Assembly: GCF_001280015.1 (NCBI RefSeq)
Contig: NZ_LGDV01000194.1
Location: forward strand, 1 to 64,000
Length of the DNA: 64,000 bases
Direction: 5' to 3'
From: Streptomyces sp. MMG1121
GTDB taxonomy: Bacteria > Actinomycetota > Actinomycetes > Streptomycetales > Streptomycetaceae
The translations under genes and the position numbers were made by a program. Shown here piece by piece: positions 1-7,997 of the stretch. Under the pieces are notes generated by a model. It was not told the DNA's origin and made no database searches. It worked only from the letters and a program-made list of their open reading frames with translations. Within the stretch, counting starts at the first letter, position 1. Each line of letters starts with the position of its first letter.

Positions 1-100
1 CGATCAGGGCGCGGGCGCGGGTGAGCTGCCAGTTTCTGGAGGCCTCGGGGTCTTGGAGGTCTTCGGTGGAACAGCGTCCGGCGAAGGCGAAGCGGATCAC
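1..100 (-). CDS. Serine recombinase, N-terminal fragment (cut by window edge)
   Basis: The reverse strand from a GTG at 100 reads VIRFAFAGRCSTEDLQDPEA and continues in frame to the left edge. This is the start of a large serine recombinase: the Arg-x-Ser with following Glu-Asp and the QDPE stretch match the catalytic N-terminus of the resolvase domain, where Ser attacks DNA. An in-frame TGA lies four codons upstream, so GTG 100 is the likely start. Only about 33 residues are visible, so I cannot say whether the rest is intact. Its position beside IS elements and defence genes fits an integrated mobile element, but no att site was found. Confidence 0.75.
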   Translation of the reverse strand, partial: MIRFAFAGRCSTEDLQDPEASRNWQLTRARALI

Positions 101-207
101 GTGTGGTCAGACCCCCGGCGATTGTGGTGTGCAGCGTGGTGCGGGTGTTATGTGGCGGTCTGTCGTACCTCGATTTGGGTGAGAAGGGCCAGCCGGTCGT
201 GCCCTTT

Positions 208-384
208 CTAGGCATCTCCGGGGTCGGGGCGTGACTGGTCGGGATTGGTGATCATCGCCTGAAGGAGTTGCAGGAGGGCAATAGCGACGAAGTCGGTAAC
301 GGCGGGTGGCTCTTCGGGGAGGGCCACGTGGATCTTCTGGGAGTTGCTTGGACTTGGGTACGGCTCGGATGGGGGCTGGGGCAT
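208..384 (-). CDS. Small hypothetical protein upstream of the serine recombinase
   Basis: A 58-residue frame starts at ATG 384 and stops 108 bases before the recombinase start, in the same direction. Its centre (VALPEEPPAVTDFVAIALLQ, then a hydrophobic helix) looks like real protein, unlike the Arg/Pro-rich shadow frames around it. From memory, Streptomyces serine recombinases of this type often have a short 'LP-EPP' protein next to them, and the position here agrees. No function is known to me. The ribosome site is weak (CAGCAG region), so the exact start is uncertain. Confidence 0.55.
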   Translation of the reverse strand: MPQPPSEPYPSPSNSQKIHVALPEEPPAVTDFVAIALLQLLQAMITNPDQSRPDPGDA

Positions 385-811
385 GCGCTGCTGAGTGTCG
401 GGGGCAGAGGGGCTCGTCGGTGCTGACACATCCGATATAGAGATGGTGCACGTCGTTTTTGCCGTCCTGTGCCAGCCGGTGACCGTTTGGGCAAGGCGGC
501 CGACTGCGGATTTCGTTGGTCCCTTCCGGCTCGGACTGAACCCGGCGTACAGCCCGACTCGTCTGCCATCTGGGCCCTGACCAGGGGAAACGACCTGGTC
601 GGGGCCTTGGTGCGTCTGGGTGGAGTGCCCGCCTGTACCTGCGGTTTCCTGGGAGTTCCCGGGCGATTGTGCACGGGGTGTGCACGCTGGCCGGTGCCCG
701 CGCCCGGAAGCGGCGCAGAGTCCCGTCACGACCATGCGCCCCTTGCAGGCCTGCCACTAACATGTCTTCCCTGTGACGCAGAGGCGCGTCCTTGTCACTG
801 GGGGGTATGGG
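385..811. other. Intergenic region between divergent recombinase locus and DUF262 gene
   Basis: These 427 bases contain only shadow-like frames with Arg/Pro/Ser-rich translations. They must hold the divergent promoters for the small recombinase-associated gene (leftward) and the DUF262 gene (rightward), but I see no convincing -35/-10 pair. The last part carries a run of six G at 800-805, which I take as the ribosome site for the GTG at 812. Confidence 0.5.
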
Positions 812-2659
812 GTGGCGCTCGACGGGCCCAGCCTGGGCAAGATGCTGGACGATGTTGCGGCGGGGAGGATCCAGCTCCCGGACTTCCAGCGACAATGGAA
901 GTGGGACGACGATCGCATTTCTGCTCTATTGGCGACGGTGACGCTCGACTATCCGCTGGGTGTCGCCATGACTCTGGAGACCGGTGGCGAGGCCCAGTTC
1001 AAGGCTCGTCCGCTGCATGGCACCGAGGTCGGCCCGCTTGTCGTCCCGGAACAGTTGCTGCTCGACGGGCAGCAACGGCTTACGTCTTTGTTCCAGGCGC
1101 TCAAGTCGGACCGTCCTGTGGAGACGACCGGCGCGCGGAACAAGCCGTTCAAGCGCTGGTACTACATCGACATCGCCAAGGCGGTGGATGACAGGGCGGA
1201 CCGGGACGAAGCGATCCTGTCTGTTCCGGAGGACAGGATCGTGCGCGGCACGTTCGGCCGTGGCACGGCCTGGGACCTCACAACTCGGGAGAAGGAGTGC
1301 GCGGGTGGCCTGTTCCCGTTGAACCTGATCTTTGAGCCGGAGCAGACCGGCAAGTGGCAGCGGAGCTACGTCAGTGCTGCCGACGATCGCTGGGACCTGT
1401 GGTCGGCGTTTCAGGCCCGGGTCATCGACACCGTCAAAGGGTTCAAGGTGCCGCTAATCCGGTTGCCGAAGGAAACGCGTAAAGAAGCAGTGTGCTCGGT
1501 ATTCGAGCGGGTGAACACCGGTGGCGTCGTCCTCAACGTTTTTGAGCTGCTTACGGCGACTTACGCGGGGGACACGCAGTTTGCGGAGCGCAACGGGGGC
1601 GAGGACTTCAGCCTCATCGAGGACTGGCGGTCCATCAAGGGCAAACTGTGCTCGGACTACCCCGTGTTCGGGACCCTGGACAAGGATAGCGGTCAGGAAA
1701 CCGGACTCACGAGCCTCGATTTCCTTCAGGCCATCGCCCTGGTGCGGACGTACCGACGCAAGCACGAGTTCTTGGCGGCACATCCCGGGGCGACGAACGC
1801 GCCGGCGGTGAGCTGCAAGCGCCGCGATCTACTGCATCTGCCACTCTCCGACTACACGCAGATTGCACCGAAGACGGCAGAGGCGTTGTCCTGGGCTGGC
1901 CGGTTCCTGGCCTCGCAGTACGTGTTCCGCGAACGCGACCTGCCATACGGATCCCAGGTAGTGCCCCTCGCGGCAATCGGTGTCATTCTCGGGGACGCGG
2001 TGCAAGAACCGGGCGTCCAGGAAAGGCTCGCACGCTGGTACTGGTGCGGTGTGCTCGGTGAGCTCTACGGGGGCGTCACGGACACCCGGTTCGTCCGGGA
2101 CGTGGAGCAGGTGGTCGGCTGGATCCGAGACGGCGGTCAGGAACCCGACACCATCACGGAATCAACCTTCCAGGAACAGCGCCTGCACCGGCTCACCTCT
2201 CGCAACAGCGCCGCCTACAAGGGCATCCACGCACTGTTCCTTAAGGAGGGGGCGATCGACTGGCTCTTCCACGGAGAGCCGATCAACGAGCAGTCCCTGA
2301 TCGGGCAGTACGTGGACATCCGCCAGGTCTTCGCGAAGGCCTGGTTCGAGCACAACGGTGTGGACGGCTCCTGGATGACCAGCATCGTGAACAAGACCCC
2401 ACTGTCCTACCGGGCGCAACAGACCATGGGGACCAGTGCGCCCTCGGCCTACCTGCAGTCCTTCGAACGGCATACCGGCAGTCCGGGCGACTGGCTCGAC
2501 GACATTGTCGGCACCCATCTCATCGACCCCAAGACGCTGCGTGCGGACGACTTCGAGGCCTTCTACCAGGACAGGACGGCAAGACTTCTGGAACTCGTGG
2601 AACGGCAGATGGGCAAACCTGCGGTCCGCGAGGGGGCAGGCGATGTCGATGCTGGATGA
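812..2659 (+). CDS. DUF262 (GmrS-type, ParB/Srx-like) protein
   Basis: A 615-residue protein. Near its N-terminus it has GRIQLPDFQRQWKWDDDR and, around residue 82, LLDGQQRLTSL. These are the hallmarks of the DUF262 domain found in GmrSD type IV restriction enzymes, where the ParB-like fold binds and hydrolyses NTP. I see no clear DUF1524 HNH nuclease (the usual GmrD half), so cleavage may lie elsewhere. GTG 812 is preferred because a GGGGGG ribosome site sits six bases upstream; GTG 773 is in frame but lacks one. It overlaps the next gene (start 2643) by 17 bases, so the two probably work as a pair. Role inferred: sensing or restricting foreign, possibly modified, DNA. Confidence 0.85.
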   Translation: MALDGPSLGKMLDDVAAGRIQLPDFQRQWKWDDDRISALLATVTLDYPLGVAMTLETGGEAQFKARPLHGTEVGPLVVPEQLLLDGQQRLTSLFQALKSDRPVETTGARNKPFKRWYYIDIAKAVDDRADRDEAILSVPEDRIVRGTFGRGTAWDLTTREKECAGGLFPLNLIFEPEQTGKWQRSYVSAADDRWDLWSAFQARVIDTVKGFKVPLIRLPKETRKEAVCSVFERVNTGGVVLNVFELLTATYAGDTQFAERNGGEDFSLIEDWRSIKGKLCSDYPVFGTLDKDSGQETGLTSLDFLQAIALVRTYRRKHEFLAAHPGATNAPAVSCKRRDLLHLPLSDYTQIAPKTAEALSWAGRFLASQYVFRERDLPYGSQVVPLAAIGVILGDAVQEPGVQERLARWYWCGVLGELYGGVTDTRFVRDVEQVVGWIRDGGQEPDTITESTFQEQRLHRLTSRNSAAYKGIHALFLKEGAIDWLFHGEPINEQSLIGQYVDIRQVFAKAWFEHNGVDGSWMTSIVNKTPLSYRAQQTMGTSAPSAYLQSFERHTGSPGDWLDDIVGTHLIDPKTLRADDFEAFYQDRTARLLELVERQMGKPAVREGAGDVDAG

Positions 2660-3701
2660 CGCGACTGTCAAGGGGCTTGAAGGTGCTGCCCTGTCGATCC
2701 GAAGCCTGCTGGACCTGTGGGGTTTCCGGGTCCGAGACCACGCGTCCGTTCCGCAGATCCAACTCGATCTGAAGGGCTTCGGCCTGACCACGGTGCCTGA
2801 CTTCGCGTCCGGTTCTCTGGACGACGAGGTTGCGATCGTCCCCGTCCCTCATGAGCAGGAGACGCCCGCCGACACCGTCGCTGCGGACAGCGGCACTGAA
2901 CCGAGGCCGGCCGACGGCGCCGAGATCCCTGAGGATTTCGAGGATCTTGAGGAACCAGTCGGCATGTTCCCGCAGGCAGCTATGCGGGTCCACGACCTGC
3001 CGTGCGCTCACGGTGTCACCTCGATCGCGCCTGACGATCCTCTACCGCTCGCGATGGGGAGGATGGCCGAGCACGGATACTCGCAACTCCCCGTGATCGA
3101 TGCGTCAGGGACTCTACACGGGGTCGTCACGTGGGCGTCGATCACCCACATGCATGCGACCGGACGCAAGCCCTGCCTGACCAGTGCGATCAGCGGCGAG
3201 TACGAGATCGTTAACGCCTCCGCGCACCTGTTGCCGGTGTTGCCACTCATCCGTGCCCATGAGTTCGTTCTCGTCCGAGCCGCGGATGGGAGGGTGAGCG
3301 GCATCGTCACATCCGCTGATCTGGCTGGCGAGTTCGGTACGGTCGCTCGGCCCTTCTTCACCCTGGGGGAGATCGAGCGGCGGTTGCGGCGTTGTCTGGG
3401 CCGGGTCTACAGCGAGGCAGACGTCCAGAAGGTGCACAAGAAGAAGAGTTCCGTCGACGAGATGATGTTCGGTGAGTACATCCGGCTTTTGGACAACGAG
3501 GAACGCTGGAACAAACTCGGCTGGCCTGGTGTAGACAGGGTTCACTTTATTGGGCTGCTCAGCCGCGTGAAGGACGTCCGTAACACGGTCATGCACTTCA
3601 ATACCCCCTCACTCAGGTCTGAACAACTGGACCTGCTCGACCGCTTCGTAGGAATGCTGCGGCTCTACGATCCGGACTACGGAATGACCACAAGCGCGTG
3701 A
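2643..3701 (+). CDS. CBS-pair protein with C-terminal HEPN-like domain
   Basis: A 352-residue protein. Residues about 112-235 form two CBS repeats (YSQLPVIDASGTLHGVVTW and FVLVRAADGRVSGIVTSADL), a module that binds adenine nucleotides. The C-terminal third is helical and ends with VRNTVMHFN near residues 311-319. This gives an R-N-x-x-x-H (RX4H) motif as in HEPN ribonucleases and related Swt1-like helical domains. The start ATG 2643 has GAGGGGG six bases upstream and lies inside the end of the DUF262 gene, so translation is coupled. Inference: a nucleotide-sensing toxin or effector for the DUF262 partner. The HEPN call rests on one motif and predicted helices. Confidence 0.78.
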   Translation: MSMLDDATVKGLEGAALSIRSLLDLWGFRVRDHASVPQIQLDLKGFGLTTVPDFASGSLDDEVAIVPVPHEQETPADTVAADSGTEPRPADGAEIPEDFEDLEEPVGMFPQAAMRVHDLPCAHGVTSIAPDDPLPLAMGRMAEHGYSQLPVIDASGTLHGVVTWASITHMHATGRKPCLTSAISGEYEIVNASAHLLPVLPLIRAHEFVLVRAADGRVSGIVTSADLAGEFGTVARPFFTLGEIERRLRRCLGRVYSEADVQKVHKKKSSVDEMMFGEYIRLLDNEERWNKLGWPGVDRVHFIGLLSRVKDVRNTVMHFNTPSLRSEQLDLLDRFVGMLRLYDPDYGMTTSA

Positions 3702-3714
3702 AGGCGGATCGTTG

Positions 3715-4615
3715 TTAATGCAGAGGGCAGCAAAACTCGCTGCCCGGTCTGGCTGTCGGGCGGCCCGGGAACATCCGGCGCCTGACCCATTTCGTGGCTT
3801 CGGGGCAGGGAATATCGCCGTTGTCGACACTGCACAGAGCGCGGAGCGCCATCGGATGCATGTCCTGGGCCAATGCTGCATCGCGGACTGTCGGGCGGCC
3901 CGCCGAGGTGAACGGCGCCCAGAAAGAAGCGCGTCCGCGGGAAGCGGAATGGTATGTGTAGGTTCGGTCGTCCCCCCACGCGAACCTGACCTGCGCCGGA
4001 GCGGGCTTCCGAATGGTGTCGCGGATGCGGCGGCCGAGGCCCAACTGCCCCTCTGCGGAGCATGGAGCCAGCTCGGTGACGGCTCCGGAACGAGCTTCTC
4101 CCGGCCGATCGTGCTGCCGTTCCGGGTGATGATGACTTCGCTGTCGTCGATCGTGTAGCGGTAGGGTCGTTCCGCGCAACGCAGCCGTCGTCGCCTTCCT
4201 CCGCTGTCATGGCCAGGCCCGTGCTGGGACGTCTGATGAATTTCCCGTAGTAGTACAGGTGATCGCCCGGAGTCCGGCACAGGGTGATCTGCTTGTTGTC
4301 CATGCGGTAGGTGCGGACCAGTGTCGCTTCGCCGCCCGGCAGCGTCTTTGCGATACGGGCGGGACGCGAGTGCGCGGCCAGGCCGGACGTGGGGGATGGG
4401 CGGGCCTCGATGGCGGACGTGAGGGCGGACAGGCAGCTCGTCACCAGCTTGGGGACGAAGAACAGGACGCCGGCTGCGATGGAGCAGCCCTTGAGCCAAC
4501 TGCGGCTGCGCTTCCTGTCGACAGGGACACGTACCGGCGCTGTCCGGGGGCGGGAGCCGCAGCCAAGGACCGGTCGTACGACACCCGCTGTAACCTGCGG
4601 AGATTTGCTCATCAT
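3715..4615 (-). pseudogene. Frame-broken membrane-anchored protein of unknown function
   Basis: The coding signal moves through three reverse frames. Frame one starts at ATG 4615 (MMSKSPQVT...), has a hydrophobic segment (WLKGCSIAAGVLFFVPKLV) and runs to about TAEEGDDG near 4185. Frame two continues as RPYRYTIDDSEVIITRNGS to about 4090. Frame three ends with QVRFAWGDDRTYTYH and EFCCPLH, stopping at 3715. Joined, this would be a single-pass or secreted protein of about 300 residues. Two indels within roughly 120 bases mean either a pseudogene or assembly errors. I do not recognise the family. It ends 14 bases from the convergent CBS-HEPN gene. Confidence 0.55.
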
Positions 4616-4684
4616 TACCGTGTCGGCACGTCGATCGAAGACGCGTGTCGTTTTACTTGGTGACCCAGGTCGTCCGAACTGCTT

Positions 4685-4708
4685 GCTCCACCGGCGGGCC
4701 GGTGGAGC
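4685..4708. terminator. Stem-loop, candidate terminator
   Basis: A perfect 10-base inverted repeat (GCTCCACCGG, loop CGGG, CCGGTGGAGC). It sits between the recombinase remnant and the broken membrane-protein gene, both transcribed leftward, so it could end transcripts from the recombinase side. There is no T-run, which is common for Streptomyces terminators. Confidence 0.5.
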
Positions 4709-4730
4709 CCCTCCATCTACAGCGGGGAAC

Positions 4731-5525
4731 CTAAGAGACCGGGACGACAGCGTTCGCGGCCCGTCGACGCCGTCCAGCCAGAGGGAGTGAGACGGTGGCG
4801 TGAACGTGAAAGGGAGCCGAGACGGGACAGGGAGCAGCCAAGAGGAGACAGGGGATGGCGAGCGGGAGAAGCCGGCTCTGCCGCCGGGCGATCGGGCTCG
4901 GACGTCTTGGGGTGACGGCGAAAGAGGTGATGCGGGAGCGCTTCCAGCGGTAGTTGGCTGCCGGACGGGTGTCCGGTGACGCGGAGCCGGATCGAGTGGC
5001 GGGCCGAACAACTACGGCTGGGTGGTGCTGGCCCGCTGGCGCCGAGTGGGCAAGACCCCGAGCACGGTGGACTGGGCGCATATGAACGGAATGCCGGCTC
5101 ACTGATGAGGACCACCCGACTCGGATAGGTGCCAGGTGGTGGTCCGGCAGGGTGATGTGGAAGGAGACGTGATCACCGTCGGGGTGCAGGCGGATGACGA
5201 GCTGAGTGATCTCAAATAGGCGCCGCAACAGCTGCTCGGGCGCGTCTGTGAGATGACTCGCGAGGAAGGGCAAGGCGCTGAGGAGTCCAAGGATGGCGCC
5301 GGTCGCTTCGGCGGGGTCGGCCGCCGTGAAGTTGTGGAGCCTGGCGAGTGTGTTGGTGCGCTGGACTTCGAGGTCGTTGTAGGTGCGGCGAAGGGCAGTG
5401 GCGTAGGGGTCGTCGGCGGGGCAGTTTTGCGCCTGCTGCAGGAGGTTGTGCTGGCGGCGCGTGTAGTCGTCCAGCTGAAGGTCCCCTCGTAGCGTGGAGT
5501 CCGTGATTGCAGGGGATGTTGAGGC
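4731..5525 (-). pseudogene. Serine recombinase C-terminal remnant
   Basis: An open reverse frame from about 5525 has no start codon of its own. It reads LRGDLQLDDYTRRQHNLLQQ, then TYNDLEVQRTNTLARLHNF, then APEQLLRRLFEITQLVIRLH and HITLPDHHLAPI near 5120. These are the coiled-coil and C-terminal segments of the large Streptomyces serine recombinases. The rest of the frame, to the stop at 4731, looks unrelated and may be out of frame. The N-terminal catalytic part is missing: the frame is cut at its 5' side where the IS3 element begins. This is therefore a fragment, and a different piece from the one at the left edge. Confidence 0.7.
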
Positions 5526-6690
5526 TCATGGGGTCCAAGCAGCAGAAGTACGACACAGAGTTTCGTGAGGGTGCTGTACGCATCGTGATCGAGACGGGAA
5601 AGCCGATCCCGGAGGTCGCCGAGGAGTTGGGCATCCATTCCGGGACGCTGCACAGCTGGGTGTCGCGGTGGCGGCGCAACGGCTCGGCTTCCTCCGACCG
5701 GCCCACGCCGGCCGAGGCGAGTGGTCGGCTGCGGGAGGCTGAACGTGCCGAGCTGGAGCGGCTGCGGCGGGAGATGGGCGAGAAGAACAAGCGGATCCGT
5801 GAGCTGGAGATGGAGCGTGATGTCTTCAAACGCTGCATGGCCTTGTGGGTGAAGTAGCTGCCACGGCCCCGGCCCGGCTGGCCGGGGTGATCAGCGACTG
5901 CAAGGCCGAGGACAACATTCCGCACAGCCTCGCGTGCCGCGTGCTGGGCGTGAGTGAGTCGTGGTTCTACAAGTGGCGGGACCGGCCCGTCACTGCCCGC
6001 GAGGTGCGGCGCGGCCAGCTGACTGACGCGATCAGGCACGTCTTCGACGGCTCGGGCGGCACCTACGGCTCCCCGAAGATCTGGATCACGCTGATGCGGG
6101 AGGGTTGGCGCGTCTCGGTGAACACCGTCGCCAAGACCATGGCCGAACTCGGCCTGGCCGGACGGAAGATCCGCCGACACCCAGGGCTCACCCGGCCCGG
6201 CCGACGGGCGGCGGCTCCGGACTTCGTGCGCCGCGACTTCGGCGCTGACGCGCCTGACCAGGTCTGGGCCGGCGATATGACGGAGATCGTCACGAGCGAG
6301 GGAAAGCTGTATCTGGCCACAGTGATCGATCTGTTCTCGCGCCGCCTGCTCGGCTACGCGATGGGCGCCCACCACGATGCCGAACTCGTTGTCGCCTCCC
6401 TGCACATGGCCAACGCCACCCGCGGCGGCGACGTTAGAGGCGTGATCTTCCACAGCGACAGAGGCTCGGAATACGTCTCCCGCCGCTTCAAGCGGGCCTG
6501 CCGCCGGCTTGGCGTGACCCAGTCCATGGGCCGCGTCGGCTCGTGTTTCGACAACGCCGTCAGCGAGGCGTTCAACAGCGTCCTCAAGGTCGAGTACGTC
6601 CACCGGCACACCTTTGCCACCCGCACCGAGGCCCGGCTGAAGATCGCCACCTGGATCACCGGCTTCTACAACACCCGCCGACTACACAGC
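5500..6690 (+). mobile_element. IS3-family insertion sequence, 3' end disrupted
   Basis: Two overlapping transposase genes (109-residue OrfA, then OrfB in the -1 frame) are the standard IS3 layout. The left limit is approximate: the recombinase frame stops being recognisable near 5500-5525. The right end is missing: OrfB similarity ends abruptly at 6690, exactly where the terminal repeat of the next element starts, so the IS5-like element interrupts it. No right inverted repeat could be found. Confidence 0.75.
5528..5857 (+). CDS. IS3-family transposase OrfA
   Basis: A 109-residue protein beginning MGSKQQKYDTEFREGAVRIV. It has an N-terminal helix-turn-helix (PIPEVAEELGIHSGTLHSWV, residues about 27-46) that binds the IS ends, and a C-terminal leucine-zipper-like coil (AELERLRREMGEKNKRIREL) for multimerisation with OrfAB. 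It ends at TAG 5857, overlapping the OrfB frame by 13 bases in the -1 register typical of IS3 programmed frameshifting. It lies just downstream of the recombinase remnant that it appears to have interrupted. Confidence 0.9.
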   Translation: MGSKQQKYDTEFREGAVRIVIETGKPIPEVAEELGIHSGTLHSWVSRWRRNGSASSDRPTPAEASGRLREAERAELERLRREMGEKNKRIRELEMERDVFKRCMALWVK

Positions 6691-6819
6691 GTGAGCCTTT
6701 TCCAGCCTGATCCGGTGGCTTTGCAGGGCAGCACTCGCCGGGCTGCTCCCGGGCTCAACTTCCCTCGGGATCGAGCCGCTCGGCGGCTTGGAGCACGTAC
6801 TCGGGGAGCTTCGACGTAG
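5845..6819 (+). CDS. IS3-family transposase OrfB (rve integrase), C-terminus replaced
   Basis: The rve DDE integrase core catalyses strand transfer. Catalytic residues are visible: D in VWAGDMTEIV, D in VIFHSDRGSEYVS and E in DNAVSEAFNS. An HTH_21-like region with GGTYGSPKIW precedes the core. The family normally ends shortly after FYNTRRLHS with an SP-D/E-Y type tail. Here the frame passes at 6691 into the terminal repeat of the next element and reads about 43 unrelated residues to 6819, overlapping the DUF2283 gene on the other strand. The protein is therefore a chimera at its end and probably inactive. It is made from GTG 5845 or by -1 frameshifting from OrfA. Confidence 0.85.
   Translation: MGEVAATAPARLAGVISDCKAEDNIPHSLACRVLGVSESWFYKWRDRPVTAREVRRGQLTDAIRHVFDGSGGTYGSPKIWITLMREGWRVSVNTVAKTMAELGLAGRKIRRHPGLTRPGRRAAAPDFVRRDFGADAPDQVWAGDMTEIVTSEGKLYLATVIDLFSRRLLGYAMGAHHDAELVVASLHMANATRGGDVRGVIFHSDRGSEYVSRRFKRACRRLGVTQSMGRVGSCFDNAVSEAFNSVLKVEYVHRHTFATRTEARLKIATWITGFYNTRRLHSVSLFQPDPVALQGSTRRAAPGLNFPRDRAARRLGARTRGAST
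6691..6704 (+). repeat. Left terminal inverted repeat of IS5-like element
   Basis: GTGAGCCTTTTCCA, followed by a CCT and, after a short gap, GGTGGCT. It matches the reverse complement of the right end over 14 bases without mismatch. Confidence 0.75.
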
Positions 6820-7000
6820 CGGCCAGGACCTCGATGCCGATAAGACGGCCCTGCTCGTCGAAGTCGAGGTTGATCATGCCGTCGACATCGATCGGATCGC
6901 AGGGATAGGTATGTGCTGATCTCACGCTGACCTGCGGGTCGGTGAAGTATATGTACGCCGCGTTCGCGGTCTTGTCGTAGGTGACTTTGACGTCAGGCAC
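6755..7000 (-). CDS. DUF2283 family protein
   Basis: An 81-residue protein. VTYDKTANAAYIYFT near the start and INLDFDEQGRLIGIEVL in the middle are the DUF2283 signature, a small beta-rich domain of unknown function common in bacteria and archaea. Start GTG 7000 has AGAAGGG about ten bases upstream. It lies 39 bases downstream of the transposase stop, on the same strand and inside the inverted repeats of the IS5-like element. It could therefore be co-transcribed and carried as a passenger. Alternatively it is an older host gene trapped between two unrelated repeats. Confidence 0.85.
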   Translation of the reverse strand: MPDVKVTYDKTANAAYIYFTDPQVSVRSAHTYPCDPIDVDGMINLDFDEQGRLIGIEVLAATSKLPEYVLQAAERLDPEGS

Positions 7001-7039
7001 GATGCTGGGGTCCCTTCTGTGTTGTTGATCCCGGTCTCG

Positions 7040-7801
7040 TCAAGGCGCTGCGAGTTGCAGGGCGAGGATGGCCTTGACGATCGTGGTGATGCGGGTCGTA
7101 CTGCAACGGAGTTTGCGCAGGAGCCGCCAGGTCTTGAGGGTGGCCATGGCCTGCTCGCCGAGGGCTCGGATCTTGGCGTGGGAGGTGTTCAGGGCTCGCT
7201 GGCCTGCGGAGAGTTTGTCCCAGCGACCGCGGTAGGGGACGCGGATGGTGCCGCCGGCTCCTTGGTACGCCTTGTCCGCCCAGCAGCGGACGCCGGTTTG
7301 GGTCAAAGCGGCGGGGATGCCGTGGGTGCGGGCGGCCTTTATGTCGTGGACCGCTCCCGGTAGTGCCGGCGAAACCCAGAGCAGGCGGCCGAAGGGGTCG
7401 GTGATGACCTGCACGTTCATGCCGTGCTTCTTGTGCTTCCCGGAGTAGAAGGGGCGGTCGGCGGCGATGCGGTCGATCGGAAGCAGGGTGCCATCCAGGA
7501 TCACGAAGGCTTTCGTCGCCGCGGTGCTGACCGCTTGTTCGAGCGCGGGGGCGAGGGCAGCCAGGACGTCGACGGCTTCACGGATGTAGCGGTAGACGGT
7601 GGCGAGGCCGACGTTGAACGCCGCGGCGAGCCGACCGTAGGTGTCGCCGCATCGCAGGTGCGCGAGGGCGAGGAGTGCCTGACGTCCCGCTGGCAGGCGT
7701 CGCCACCGGCTCCCGATCTCACGGCGGCGCTGACCCAGGTGACGGGCGAGGAACCGCAGGGTCGAACTGGACAGGTCGATCCCGGACGGGTAGACGAGCA
7801 C
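7040..7801 (-). CDS. IS5-family (DDE_Tnp_4 type) transposase
   Basis: A 253-residue transposase beginning VLVYPSGIDLSSSTLRFL. It has an HTH_Tnp_4-type helix-turn-helix (CGDTYGRLAAAFNVGLATVY) and a DDE catalytic fold: D in AFVILDGTLLPIDRIA, D in ALPGAVHDIKAA, and the late GEQAMATLKTWRLL region with the catalytic Glu. This is the common Streptomyces IS5-like group. GTG 7801 is the family-typical start; the frame is open to ATG 7861. It lies within matching inverted repeats (6691 and 7923). It looks intact, so the element may be mobile. Confidence 0.88.
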   Translation of the reverse strand: MLVYPSGIDLSSSTLRFLARHLGQRRREIGSRWRRLPAGRQALLALAHLRCGDTYGRLAAAFNVGLATVYRYIREAVDVLAALAPALEQAVSTAATKAFVILDGTLLPIDRIAADRPFYSGKHKKHGMNVQVITDPFGRLLWVSPALPGAVHDIKAARTHGIPAALTQTGVRCWADKAYQGAGGTIRVPYRGRWDKLSAGQRALNTSHAKIRALGEQAMATLKTWRLLRKLRCSTTRITTIVKAILALQLAAP

Positions 7802-7909
7802 GGAAACTCCTGGCGGACAACGGGTGATCTTGGTCGTGAACCCGTCTACCAGGAGCTTCACCGCGTTGTACAGACCTCCGCGGCCAACCAGCCACCCTCA
7901 TCACGAGGT

Positions 7910-7923
7910 TGGAAAAGGCTCAC
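7910..7923 (-). repeat. Right terminal inverted repeat of IS5-like element
   Basis: TGGAAAAGGCTCAC on the plus strand is the exact reverse complement of the sequence at 6691-6704. The methyltransferase gene starts 74 bases further on, so this end may have separated the operon from an older promoter. Confidence 0.75.
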
Positions 7924-7997
7924 TGTTGCCGCATGAACACGCGCGATAGCCTGCCTTGTGCCGTGTGCGGCACAACCAGCGACACACGAGGGGGATC

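Larger units (their letters stand above)
6691..7923 (-). mobile_element. IS5-like insertion sequence with a DUF2283 passenger gene
   Basis: The sequence GTGAGCCTTTTCCA at 6691-6704 recurs as its exact reverse complement at 7910-7923, with partial similarity inward (the next bases resemble each other up to GGTGGCT). These read as the terminal inverted repeats of one element of about 1.23 kb. It holds the transposase (7801 to 7040) and, downstream on the same strand, a DUF2283 gene (7000 to 6755). The left end falls inside IS3 OrfB. I could not identify a target duplication (flanks CACAGC and TGTTGC differ). Confidence 0.72.

Noticed and set aside
107..895. Long reverse frame over the left intergenic region and the start of the DUF262 gene
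   Set aside because: Arg/Pro-rich translation, no ribosome site, and overlap with a certain gene. Only the short tail around 208-384 in another frame looks real.
6691..7923. Direct repeats flanking the IS5-like element (target duplication)
   Set aside because: The bases outside the ends (CACAGC and TGTTGC) do not match at any short length I tried.
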